Part shown: positions 1 to 8,500 of the stretch, one piece after another
How the letters are laid out: each line of letters starts with the position of its first letter
Numbering within the stretch: the first letter of the stretch is position 1
The notes under the pieces: model-generated
Seen by the model: the letters and a program-made list of their open reading frames with translations, nothing else
What the model was told of the DNA's origin: nothing
The model's database searches: none
Made by a program: the position numbers and the translations under genes
From: Bacteroidales bacterium UBA5197
Lineage (GTDB): Bacteria; Bacteroidota; Bacteroidia; Bacteroidales; Lentimicrobiaceae
Direction of reading: 5' to 3'
Length of the DNA: 32,373 bases
Assembly (NCBI GenBank): GCA_002412885.1
Contig: DHVX01000016.1
Span: 1 to 32,373, forward strand

Positions 1-153
1 AAACCAATGTTGTTGCTGGGCATACTGATGCTGATTGCCGGCATTCAACTGATTACCGTAGGAATTATGGCAGAAATCATGATGCGCACTTACTACGAAT
101 CACAGCAAAAAAGGCCATACAAAGTTCGCAAGGTTCATACATTCAATGGTTAA
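1..153 (+). CDS. Family 2 glycosyltransferase, C-terminal fragment (partial)
   Basis: The open frame enters from the left edge and ends at a TAA at 151-153, giving about 50 visible residues. They hold a hydrophobic membrane segment (LLLGILMLIAGIQLITVGIM) followed by AEIMMRTYYESQ and a basic tail. This is the usual C-terminus of DPM1/GtrB-like family 2 glycosyltransferases of Bacteroidota, which move a sugar to a polyprenyl phosphate carrier at the inner membrane. The catalytic domain lies outside the window, so the donor sugar cannot be judged. The stop overlaps the start of the next membrane-protein gene by 8 bases, which implies translational coupling and one transcript. Confidence 0.7.
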   Translation, partial: KPMLLLGILMLIAGIQLITVGIMAEIMMRTYYESQQKRPYKVRKVHTFNG

Positions 154-1045
154 ACTGCCCGGATATATAAAAGCCATTCTCAAAATTGCACTTTCGGTTG
201 CAGCGCTTTGGTATGTATTCACAAAAATTGATTTTCAGGAAGTTACATTGATCTTCAGGAATGTAAACTACGTCTGGCTTGTTGCTGCAATGCTGTTTTT
301 TGCCCTTTCCAAAGTTTTTTCATCGTTCAGGCTTAATCTTTTTTTCAGGAACATTGGCGTTGGCCTCACCGAAGCCAGCAACCTCAGATTTTACCTTCTC
401 GGGATGTATTACAACCTTTTTCTTCCGGGAGGCATTGGCGGTGATGGCTATAAAATATTTCTGCTGAACCGAAAATATCACACAAAAGCCAAAAAGCTTT
501 TCTGGGCGGTGCTTCTTGATAGGGTCAACGGTGTACTGGCACTTTTTGTACTTGCCATGATACTGGCGCTTCTCATTCCCATACCACTGATTTATAAGTA
601 TTTTGCTGCCGGATTGATTCCTGTTTCTATTATTACTTATTATGCAGGTATTCATTGGTTTTTTAAGGATTTTAAAACAAGTCTGAACAAAACCAACCTG
701 TATTCGATTGCTGTTCAGGTGGCTCAGCTAATTTCGGCATGGTTTATCCTTTATGCCAACAACAATCAGGATCAAACACTTTCTTATCTTTTTTTGTTTC
801 TGATTTCATCCATCGTGGCAACATTACCAATCACAATCGGTGGAATAGGTTCCCGGGAGATTACATTTTTGTTCGGTGCTGAGCTTATGCAGCTCGACAT
901 TCATCAGTCCATCGCGCTAAGCCTTTTATTTTATGTTATAACCGCGCTGGTATCACTTTTTGGCATATATTTCAGTCTGAATGAGAAGGCCTTAAAATTG
1001 CAGCTATCAGGCAATGTGGTAATTCATGATATTGAAAATCAGTAA
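146..1045 (+). CDS. Lysylphosphatidylglycerol synthase TM-region (UPF0104-type) membrane protein
   Basis: This 299-residue, strongly hydrophobic protein has about seven to eight predicted membrane segments. Two family signatures are visible: PGGIGGDGYK at residues 94-103 and GGIGSRE at 232-238. They match the membrane domain shared by the flippase half of MprF and many stand-alone homologues, which are thought to move or handle lipids or polyprenyl-linked sugars in the inner membrane. There is no aminoacyl-transferase domain, so it is not a full lysyl-PG synthase. The start ATG lies inside the end of the upstream glycosyltransferase gene and an epimerase follows after 3 bases, so a role in a glycolipid or surface-glycan pathway is a fair inference; the substrate is unknown. 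Confidence 0.8.
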   Translation: MVKLPGYIKAILKIALSVAALWYVFTKIDFQEVTLIFRNVNYVWLVAAMLFFALSKVFSSFRLNLFFRNIGVGLTEASNLRFYLLGMYYNLFLPGGIGGDGYKIFLLNRKYHTKAKKLFWAVLLDRVNGVLALFVLAMILALLIPIPLIYKYFAAGLIPVSIITYYAGIHWFFKDFKTSLNKTNLYSIAVQVAQLISAWFILYANNNQDQTLSYLFLFLISSIVATLPITIGGIGSREITFLFGAELMQLDIHQSIALSLLFYVITALVSLFGIYFSLNEKALKLQLSGNVVIHDIENQ

Positions 1046-1048
1046 AAC

Positions 1049-2002
1049 ATGAAAAAAGCATTCATCACCGGCGTTGCCGGGTTTATAGGATCTAACCTTG
1101 CTGCTGCCATGTTACAGCAAGGCATTGGTATTGCCGGCATTGATAACTTCGATGATTTCTATGATCCGCAGATTAAGAGAAATGTGATCAGTAAACTGGA
1201 AATTTTTCCGGGTTTCAGGCTGTATGAAGGCGATATCCGCAACAATCAGCTGCTTGAACGAATTCTTGAAGATGAAAAGCCTGAAGTGGTTATACATCTG
1301 GCTGCCCGGGCCGGAGTAAGGCCATCAATTGAGCAACCCGCTCTTTATTATGATGTGAATGTTAACGGAACACTCAGTCTTCTGGAAGCGATGCGGAAAA
1401 CGGGCCTGAATAACCTGTTGTTTGCTTCATCGTCATCGGTTTACGGCAATAATAAAAAGGTACCTTTCAGCGAAAGCGATGCGGTAGATAACCCGATATC
1501 GCCATATGCAGCATCAAAAAAGGCAGGAGAACTGTTGTGTTACACTTATCATCACCTTTACAATTTCAATATTTTCTGTCTGAGATTTTTTACAGTTTAT
1601 GGTCCCGGACAACGCCCCGAAATGGCCATTCAGCAGTTTGGCCGGAAAATAAGTGAAGGTTCTCCGATTACTTTGTTTGGCGATGGATCTACCCGTCGTG
1701 ACTACACTTTTGTGGAAGACATTGTTGCGGGAATTATGGCTTCGGCCCGTAACTTGAAAGGTTATGAAATCCTGAATCTCGGCAACAGCGAAACCATTTC
1801 GCTCATTGATCTCGTTCGTGGCATTGAAAAAACACTGGGCAAAAAGGCAATTATCGAATGGCAACCCATGCAGCCAGGCGATGTGGAAATTACCTATGCC
1901 GATATCAGCAAAGCCAGAAAATTATTGAATTATAAGCCTGATTACCCGATTCTTCATGGGTTGAAAAAAATGTTTGAAGTACAAGGTAAAGGAAAGATTT
2001 AA
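1049..2002 (+). CDS. NAD-dependent epimerase/dehydratase, UDP-glucuronate 4-epimerase-like
   Basis: A 317-residue extended SDR enzyme. The NAD-binding glycine motif GVAGFIGS is at residues 8-15, a GDIR motif at 61-64, the Ser cluster at 127-130 and the catalytic Y153-x3-K157 pair in SPYAASKK. HLAARAGVRPSIEQP, FTVYGPGQRPEMAI and STRRDYTFVEDI are characteristic of the UDP-glucuronate 4-epimerase (UDP-GlcA to UDP-GalA) branch of the GalE-like SDRs. Length is normal for the family. It starts 3 bases after the membrane-protein gene, so it is most likely cotranscribed and supplies a nucleotide sugar for the glycan made by the upstream glycosyltransferase. Other GDP/UDP-sugar epimerases cannot be excluded from motifs alone. 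Confidence 0.85.
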   Translation: MKKAFITGVAGFIGSNLAAAMLQQGIGIAGIDNFDDFYDPQIKRNVISKLEIFPGFRLYEGDIRNNQLLERILEDEKPEVVIHLAARAGVRPSIEQPALYYDVNVNGTLSLLEAMRKTGLNNLLFASSSSVYGNNKKVPFSESDAVDNPISPYAASKKAGELLCYTYHHLYNFNIFCLRFFTVYGPGQRPEMAIQQFGRKISEGSPITLFGDGSTRRDYTFVEDIVAGIMASARNLKGYEILNLGNSETISLIDLVRGIEKTLGKKAIIEWQPMQPGDVEITYADISKARKLLNYKPDYPILHGLKKMFEVQGKGKI

Positions 2003-2137
2003 TTTCCAATTTCTAATTTCTCTCGTTATCGCTTCGCGCTCCCGAGACAAGTAATTTCTAATTTCTAAATTCTAGATTTCAATTCTTTACTTTTAACTCT
2101 TCACTTTTCGTTTTTCTCTTAGTAAACTTTTCACTTT
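2003..2137 (+). repeat. Intergenic AT-rich simple repeat (TAATTTC-type)
   Basis: The 135-base gap between the epimerase and the adenylate kinase is built mostly of degenerate copies of AATTTCT/TAATTTC (about 2005-2025 and 2052-2090) and of TTTTCACTTT-like units near 2098-2137. A short GC-rich insert with a TCTCG...CGAGA inverted repeat sits near 2027-2047. The same heptamer recurs downstream of adk. No clear promoter, ribosome binding site or terminator is seen. Confidence 0.55.
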
Positions 2138-3307
2138 ATGCTCAATATCGCACTATTTGGCCCTCCGGGCGCAGGAAAAGGAACTCAGTCAGAATTTCTG
2201 ACCGAAAAGTATAACCTCTTTTACATTTCAACCGGCGACCTGCTCCGTAAAGAAATGGCAGGCAAAACCCGGTTGGGACTCGAAGCACAAAGTATTATTG
2301 CTTCGGGTGGGCTGGTTCCTGACGAAATTATTGTTCAGATAATTGAGAAAACAATTACCGAAAATCCAGGTTCAAATGGATTTTTATTTGACGGATTTCC
2401 AAGAACATACATTCAGGCATACATCCTTGAGGGATTAATGATCAAACTGCACACATCACTCAATTGCCTGATCAGCCTAAATGTGTCGGAAGAAGAATCC
2501 GTTAAAAGGTTGTTGCTCAGAGGAAAAACTTCGGGGCGCAGCGATGACAATGAACAGGTAATCCGCAACCGGCTTAAAGAATACAACGATAAAACGCTTC
2601 CTGTGCTGCAGTTTTATAAGGACAGAGGTATTTATGTGGAAGTTGATGGTACCACAGGTATTGAAAACGTTCATAAGCAGATTACTGAAATCATAAAACA
2701 GGAACTCACCAAAAGCCTGTTTAATATTGTTTTATTCGGTTATCCAGGTTCAGGCCGCGGATCGCAAGGCAAAGCGCTGGCCAGGCATTTCGGACTTGAA
2801 TACGTTGCCACCGGCCCCATGCTTGATCAGGAGATCAAAAACAATACTGAAACCGGAAGGAAAATTACTGAACTTTACGAAAATGGCCAACTCGTTCCTG
2901 ATGAGATTGTGGTTCAGCTGATTGAAAAAAAGCTTTCGGAAAGCAAGGATATCAAAGGGTTTATTTTCAAGGGATTTCCCCGAACGTTGGTGCAATCATA
3001 CATTCTTGATGGATTGTTGAAAAAACATGGCTCCTCCATTTCTCAGATTATTGAAATAGAGGTTCCAACACTTGAACTTATCAGCCGTCTTGATGCCCGC
3101 AGCAAAACTGAAGGCTGTATGCCTTATGACAACAGCACGGCCAAAATCGTGAAACGACTTCAGGAACATGAAACCAAAACAGTTCCTGTTATTGAGAAAT
3201 ACAAGCAATTACATGGCGTTACCAAAGTTGATGGCCTCGGCAATTTTGAAGAAGTTTTTGAAAGGATTTCAAACGAAATTGAAACCGGATTTAAACGGCT
3301 GAGATAA
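2138..3307 (+). CDS. adk: Tandem adenylate kinase: active-type domain fused to a degenerate second domain
   Basis: This 389-residue protein is two adenylate kinase domains in a row (about 1-190 and 195-385), whereas bacterial Adk normally has one domain of about 190-215 residues. Domain 1 looks intact: P-loop GPPGAGKGT (K14), TGDLLR (32-37), DGFPRT (85-90), short LID with GRSDDN (133-138) and RNRL (143-146). Domain 2 aligns along its whole length but has GYPGSGRGS in the P-loop (R207 for the ATP-binding Lys), TGPMLD for TGDLLR (225-230), KGFPRT for DGFPRT (278-283) and a LID lacking the GRxDDN arginine. It should therefore be a weak enzyme or a pseudokinase, perhaps regulatory or structural. 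Domain 1 makes ADP from ATP and AMP in the cytoplasm. The ATG start places the P-loop at residue 8, as in normal Adk. Confidence 0.88.
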   Translation: MLNIALFGPPGAGKGTQSEFLTEKYNLFYISTGDLLRKEMAGKTRLGLEAQSIIASGGLVPDEIIVQIIEKTITENPGSNGFLFDGFPRTYIQAYILEGLMIKLHTSLNCLISLNVSEEESVKRLLLRGKTSGRSDDNEQVIRNRLKEYNDKTLPVLQFYKDRGIYVEVDGTTGIENVHKQITEIIKQELTKSLFNIVLFGYPGSGRGSQGKALARHFGLEYVATGPMLDQEIKNNTETGRKITELYENGQLVPDEIVVQLIEKKLSESKDIKGFIFKGFPRTLVQSYILDGLLKKHGSSISQIIEIEVPTLELISRLDARSKTEGCMPYDNSTAKIVKRLQEHETKTVPVIEKYKQLHGVTKVDGLGNFEEVFERISNEIETGFKRLR

Positions 3308-3345
3308 TCTATCTTATGAAACTCAGGTTAGAAGAAGGATTTTGA

Positions 3346-3374
3346 ATTTCTAATTTCTAATTTCTAATTTCTAA
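3346..3374 (+). repeat. Tandem TAATTTC heptamer repeat
   Basis: About four consecutive copies of TAATTTC lie just after the adk stop codon. They are followed by short AACCTC/AACCTT runs (3381-3400) and by AAAATCC units (3402-3418 and 3451-3472). The whole gap 3308-3540 is simple-sequence DNA apart from a short CGAAGCGAAGCGGAG patch near 3422-3436. No hairpin terminator for adk is recognisable here. Confidence 0.7.
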
Positions 3375-3477
3375 TCCTCTAACCTCAACCTTAACCTCAA
3401 TCCAAAATCCAAAATCCGAACCGAAGCGAAGCGGAGATCAATTAAAGTAAATCCGATATCCAAAATCCGAAATTCTC

Positions 3478-3543
3478 AACCTTAACCTCAACCTCAACCT
3501 CAACCTTAACCTTAACCTCAACCTCAACCTCAACCTCAACCTA
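3478..3543. repeat. Hexamer array (AACCTC/AACCTT), 11 units
   Basis: Eleven back-to-back 6-base units read AACCTT or AACCTC, with the last being AACCTA. On the minus strand the array is GAGGTT/AAGGTT. The last unit contains the TAG stop codon (3541-3543) of the methyltransferase gene that ends here, so the array begins exactly at the gene end. Because the unit is 6 bases, gain or loss of units would not change any reading frame. The plus strand of the array contains no G. Confidence 0.85.
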
Positions 3544-4650
3544 CCTCACCAGCAGTTTCAATACCCACAATTCCACTTTCTCATCACTCCGGCGTTCAAG
3601 GTTTCTTCGTGAGTTTTTAGAAGCTGCACGCACTTGTTTGTCAATAAATCGCTCTTTTACAAATCGTTCACCCACAGCCAGTTCGTTTTCGATGGGATGT
3701 ATCGTTTCATGATTTGTAATTCTTGCCAGATTCGAGAAAATAACAACCACTCTCCCACCCTCATTCAGATAGTTCGATGCTTCTGTAAAGAATCTTGAAA
3801 ACAAATCCTCATCATAATAAATGGCGCTATCGATACCTCCCGGATTATAGGATGCCGGCAGCCATGGCGGATTAAATACAATCAGATCTGCGGATGATTT
3901 ACACCCGTCAAAAAGGTCGCCATGCGACAAGGTAATTTTTGATTTCAGCTGATTTTGCTCAGCATACTCGTCAAACCCGATAATGGCATTTGGATTTGAA
4001 TCGGTTCCGCAGATGCTACCAAATCCGTGTTTCAGCATTTGAAGAGTGAGTACACCGCTTCCAATGCCAACATCAATAGCCGATTCTTTTTTCCCTTTAT
4101 ACTCTTTCAACCAGTTCTCAAAAAGTTCCAGATGTTCGAATCTTGTTGGGAAATAGGTTCCGAACCATGGATGGATTTTTTTTCTTAAAACCGGAATGAA
4201 TATTCCCTTTTCATACCACTGCCATGCACTGTTGAGGCCCTGAACCTGAGAAAAAGGCAGCAAAAACACAGTAAGTTCAGGGTAGAGTATCTTTAACCAA
4301 CCGATTTCAGGAGATTTTCTTACAAGTATTTTATGATTGCTGATTTTCAAAAACAATTTCTGCGATAACTCACGGAAGGCTGCACGGGCTTCCCGCTGCC
4401 CCTGAAATGATTGATCAGGGTATTTTGCTGAGATGTATTGCTTCAACTCATTTAAAACAGCCAGGCCACTGCTGTAAAAGTCAACGATTAACACAGAGTA
4501 ACCTTCCACAAGTGCATCAACGGCAAATTTAGGGGTCATTCGCTGTTTGTAAATTACAACATCAATGTCACTGATGGTTGGTTCAGGTCGGTTCGCCTGA
4601 TTTTCTCCAATTGATGCGTTTAATTCTATTTCTTTCTCTTTTTCAGGCAT
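3541..4650 (-). CDS. Class I SAM-dependent methyltransferase (HemK/RsmC-like NPPW motif)
   Basis: A 369-residue protein with a C-terminal Rossmann methyltransferase domain (about residues 165-325). The SAM-binding motif I is DVGIGSG at 193-199, an acidic ribose-binding position D217 follows, and NPPW at 260-263 is the active-site motif of N-methyltransferases that act on Gln, Asn, adenine or guanine (PrmC, RsmC and relatives). The N-terminal 160 residues match no family I recognise and are not the helical PrmC N-domain, so the target could be a protein, an RNA or a small molecule. The gene ends exactly at a hexamer repeat array and lies 74 bases after the DUF1905-type gene, with which it may be cotranscribed. 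Confidence 0.75.
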   Translation of the reverse strand: MPEKEKEIELNASIGENQANRPEPTISDIDVVIYKQRMTPKFAVDALVEGYSVLIVDFYSSGLAVLNELKQYISAKYPDQSFQGQREARAAFRELSQKLFLKISNHKILVRKSPEIGWLKILYPELTVFLLPFSQVQGLNSAWQWYEKGIFIPVLRKKIHPWFGTYFPTRFEHLELFENWLKEYKGKKESAIDVGIGSGVLTLQMLKHGFGSICGTDSNPNAIIGFDEYAEQNQLKSKITLSHGDLFDGCKSSADLIVFNPPWLPASYNPGGIDSAIYYDEDLFSRFFTEASNYLNEGGRVVVIFSNLARITNHETIHPIENELAVGERFVKERFIDKQVRAASKNSRRNLERRSDEKVELWVLKLLVR

Positions 4651-4724
4651 TATGGTGTAGGTTGATATTAAAGTAATGGATTAAATGCGTTAGTGTAAAA
4701 GTGCATCAAACAGGCTAAAAATAG

Positions 4725-5201
4725 TCATTTGTCGCCAGGGTTTCTTCTTCCTGAAGTGAGCAGAAGAATGCATTTTTCAATTCTTGCTTTCCGTGTTTCC
4801 TGCTTTTTGGCTGAAATAACCCAGTTAACAAATTCCTTTTTGTTGGTGAACGATAATTGCTCAAAAATCATTTCTGTGGTGATGTTTTGTTTTAGAGCAT
4901 ATAAAAGATCTTCTGGTACTCCTACCACCCTTTCTTCCTGATCTTCAACAAGTAATACCGTTACGACTTCTCCCCAGGTTTTGGAAATCGCATTTCTGAT
5001 TTGTTTATTAAGTCCGATGATGTGATTGTTGCCACCCATTTTTACCAGAGATCCCCGATACTCAATTCCATCAAAAAATGCCTTTACCCTGACCTGTCCT
5101 TTTTTGCCGAACTCCTTCTGAACATCAAATGGAAACTCAACATAGGCTGCATCCATCTTCTCATTCTTCTGAATCAGAGCATCAAACTTGTATTCTTTCA
5201 T
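4725..5201 (-). CDS. DUF1905/YdeI-type (bacteriocin-protection family) protein
   Basis: The product of 158 residues begins MKEYKFDALIQK and has an N-terminal DUF1905 beta-barrel domain (AYVEFPFDVQKEFGKKGQVRVK, then GSLVKMGGNNHIIGLNKQIR) followed by a helical YdeI/OmdA-like tail rich in Lys and Arg (FEQLSFTNKKEFVNWVISAKKQETRKARI). Proteins of this type are small and cytoplasmic; YdeI/OmdA homologues have been linked to polymyxin or bacteriocin tolerance, but the biochemical role is not known. An upstream in-frame ATG at 5237 would add 12 residues. I reject it because a perfect Bacteroidota -7 box (TATCTTTG, minus strand 5242-5235) covers that codon, so transcription should start after it. Confidence 0.75.
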   Translation of the reverse strand: MKEYKFDALIQKNEKMDAAYVEFPFDVQKEFGKKGQVRVKAFFDGIEYRGSLVKMGGNNHIIGLNKQIRNAISKTWGEVVTVLLVEDQEERVVGVPEDLLYALKQNITTEMIFEQLSFTNKKEFVNWVISAKKQETRKARIEKCILLLTSGRRNPGDK

Positions 5202-5234
5202 TTTAAGGTTCACAAATGATTGACATAGGGTCGG

Positions 5235-5242
5235 CAAAGATA
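5235..5242 (-). promoter_or_regulatory. Bacteroidota -7 promoter box for the DUF1905 gene
   Basis: On the minus strand the sequence is TATCTTTG, a perfect match to the TAnnTTTG box read by the Bacteroidota housekeeping sigma factor. It lies 33 bases upstream of the chosen start at 5201. No good TTTG -33 element is seen at the usual 17-base spacing, so the call rests on the -7 box and its position. Confidence 0.5.
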
Positions 5243-5317
5243 CCGTAATGTTTGTTGCACAGTGGACTGAAAAATCAGGATAATTGATTCAATGTCGCCA
5301 TGACGAACTCAGATTGA

Positions 5318-5494
5318 CTGAGTTGGTACTCATAAATAATTTGAGCATAATGCTTAGATGACAGATATAGTCCTGATTGTCAGGGTCTAAACAGAATCTC
5401 CGCTCAGTGTGACATTTGTGCTAGGTTAGACGTGTCCCTATTTAATACATTAACAATCAATTATTTACAATGTCATCCTGAGCGGAGTCGAAGG
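5318..5494 (+). repeat. Dispersed intergenic repeat, copy 1
   Basis: The first part (5318-5364, CTGAGTTGGTACTCA...GAGCATAATGC...GATGACAG) matches segments at 24741-24800 and, inverted, at 31317-31366 and 31557-31618. The second part holds TCCGCTCAG (5399-5407) and, 70 bases on, its inverted partner CTGAGCGGAGTCGAAGG (5478-5494), so the region could fold into a hairpin. It fills most of the 287-base gap between two minus-strand genes, and no gene is visible in it. Confidence 0.65.
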
Positions 5495-5524
5495 ACAAAA
5501 CGATATTGAAAATCCGAAAAGAAC

Positions 5525-8500
5525 TCACTTCTTACCAGAAACATGCACTTCCACATGATGCTCAAGTCCATCGTCGATCAGGGGAATGGTATCCCCCGAC
5601 TCTTTGGTTTCTTTGGATTTCCACCACGATCCGGCTTCATCGTTTTCCTGATAAACAGTAATCTGATATGTTGACTTTCCGAAACGATAGGTTATCAGCA
5701 CAGACGGCCAATCAGCTGGGAAGCAAGGCTTGAATCTGAGACTATCTCCGTGCTTTTCCATTCCCAGCAATGCGTTGACAATAAACTGATACATCCAGCC
5801 GGAAGAACCTGTGTACCAGGTCCATCCTCCCCTGCCCGGGTGAGATTCATTGGCATACACATCAGCAGCCATAACATAAGGCTCAACCTTATAAACCTTC
5901 ATATCTTCAGCATCTGAAGAATGGTTTATCGGATTGATCATGCTGTACAATTCCCATATTTTCTCACGGTCACCCAAAGCTGCAAATGCCATAAGCGCCC
6001 AGATTGCTGCATGGGAATATTGCCCGCCATTTTCGCGGACACCCGGCACATACCCTTTGATATAGCCCGGATTCAGACCATTTTTATCAAATGGCGGATC
6101 GAGAAGTTGAATCAGTTTTAAATCTCTGTTTACCAAATATTTATTCAGAGAGTCCATGGCAGTTGTCTGGCGTTCCGGACTACCGGCTCCTGACAACACT
6201 GACCAACTCTGTGCAATGGCATCAATGCGACACTCTGTATTTGTGTTAGATCCGAGCGGAGTGCCATCATCAAACCACGCGCGTTTGTACCACTGCCCAT
6301 CCCAACCAGAAGCTTCGATGTTCGATTGCAGCGTTGCGGCTTCATTGATACACGCGTTTGCAAAAATCTCATCACCATATAGTTTGGCGACATCAGTAAA
6401 GCGAACCAGAATATCATACAGAAAAAAGGCCAGCCACACGCTTTCGCCCTTCCCTTTATTGCCGACCTGATCCATCCCATCGTTCCAATCGCCGGAGCCA
6501 ATAAAAGGCAACCCATGCGTTCCGAAACTCAGACTGTATTTAATTGCACGTATGCAATGCTCATAAAGCGTGGCACTAAGATTACCACTCACCGGCAAAT
6601 CGTAAAGTGAATCTTCCTCTTCATGCAATGCACGACTTTCGAGGAACCCGACAGGAACTGACAGGATTTCTGAATCCCCGGTAACTGAGATATAACGCGA
6701 TACTACAAACGGAAGCCACAGCATGTCATCGGAGCAGCGGGTTCGCACACCCCTGCCTTCCGGCGGATGCCACCAGTGCTGCACATCTCCTTCTGAGAAC
6801 TGCCTTGATGCACTGAGCAAAATCTGAGCCCTTGCAATTTCAGGTTTGGAAAGCAATATTGACAGAACATCCTGCAATTGATCTCTAAAGCCGAAAGCAC
6901 CACCAGATTGATAGAAACCACTTCGGGCATAAATCCTGCATGCCAGCGTCTGATAGCTCAGCCAACCATTGGCCAGAAGATTCAGGGAACTGTCAGGTGT
7001 ATTCACCTGAACTTTACCCAATACTTCGTCCCAGTATTCCTGAACAGAGCGTAAGGATTCTAAAACAACATCACTTCCAGAAAACTTCCGGATCATAGAC
7101 AATGTTGTCTGCATATTGTTTCCATTTCCAAGTTGAAAAACAATTTCCTTTTGCTCTCCTTCAAGGAGTTCAAATTTAACCTGTAAAGCACCGCAAGGAT
7201 CCAGCCCTGCACCACTCTTACCCGCCAGATTTTGCCTGCTCATGGCTTGTGGATCTTCCAGATTTCTGTTTCTGCCAATAAAACCTGCGCGATCCATGTT
7301 GAAATCAGGATTACTCCCATTCACCTTGAAAAATGTAACACGCTCAGCAAAAGCAGTGTTGTATTTGTTTCTGAAAAGCAATGCGCCAGAGTCATTGTCC
7401 CGCTCAGAAATGACGTGCATATTTGTTTTTGAACGTACATCACCAAGTATAATCTCCACAAAACCGGTAGCTGAAAGTTGTCTCTCCCTTCCCGATCTGT
7501 TCTGAATTTTCAGGACAATAAATTTTACAGGCAATTCTTTATCGACAAATACCAGCATTTCGGTATAAATACCTTGTTCGATGTGTTCGAACATCGAATA
7601 ACCAAATCCATGGGTAGTTATGTAAGGCGTTAATCCGGTTTTTGGATAAGGAGACGGTGACCAGAAGTTCCCTGAAACTTCATCACGCACATAGAATGCC
7701 TCCCCACCGGCATCACTGACAGGATCGTTGCTCCATGGAGTAATCCGGTATTCATGCGCATTTATTGCCCAGGTATAGGCTGAACCACTTTCAGAAATTA
7801 CTGTACCAAACTCAGGATTAGCGATAACATTTGCCCATGGAGCCTGGGTAGTTTCATTCTTCCCTATCAGAATTTTATATTCTTTACCATTGGGAGTAAA
7901 CCCGCCAATGCCATTGGAAAATAGCAGATCTCCGGGCAATTCCAGATTGGAACCAGTGTCTCTGGATGACAATGGTTTCTTTTCAAATGCTTGCTTTATG
8001 GGTTTCTCAATGATGTGATATCCAATCTGATCAGATAAACTACCCTTATTGTCATGAATTATGATGCGTGCAACACTTTCAAAAATTACCCTGTCTTCAG
8101 TAGATAACTGATCCGCTGATTTTACGTAAATATTTCCCGGATGATTGATAGCCGGGTTGCTGTAAGCTTCTGTGGTTATGAGTCCAAGTATCTGATCCTG
8201 TAATATCTGGCGATAAGCACCATAATCCTCGTTCCAGATAACAAGGTCAACAGCTAAACCTTTTAATCGCCAGTATGTATGGGCTTGAATCAATTGTTTA
8301 ACCATATCTATGCTATCCGGTTCGTGCACCTGCAATAAAACTATAGGTAAATCTCCGGACACGGAATGGCTCCAGAGTCCGGATTGCCCGCGGTTGTTAT
8401 TCATGATTGTTGAACCATCGGCGCGTAATGCAGGATTCGAAAAAATGATTGATGCCGCCATTCGGTTGTATAACTGCGCGTCGGCCTCTGTTGCTTTAAT

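Noticed and set aside
3478..3543. Telomere-like repeat or CRISPR array
   Set aside because: The units are 6 bases with no spacers, and the array is internal to the sequence next to ordinary genes, so it is a simple tandem repeat.
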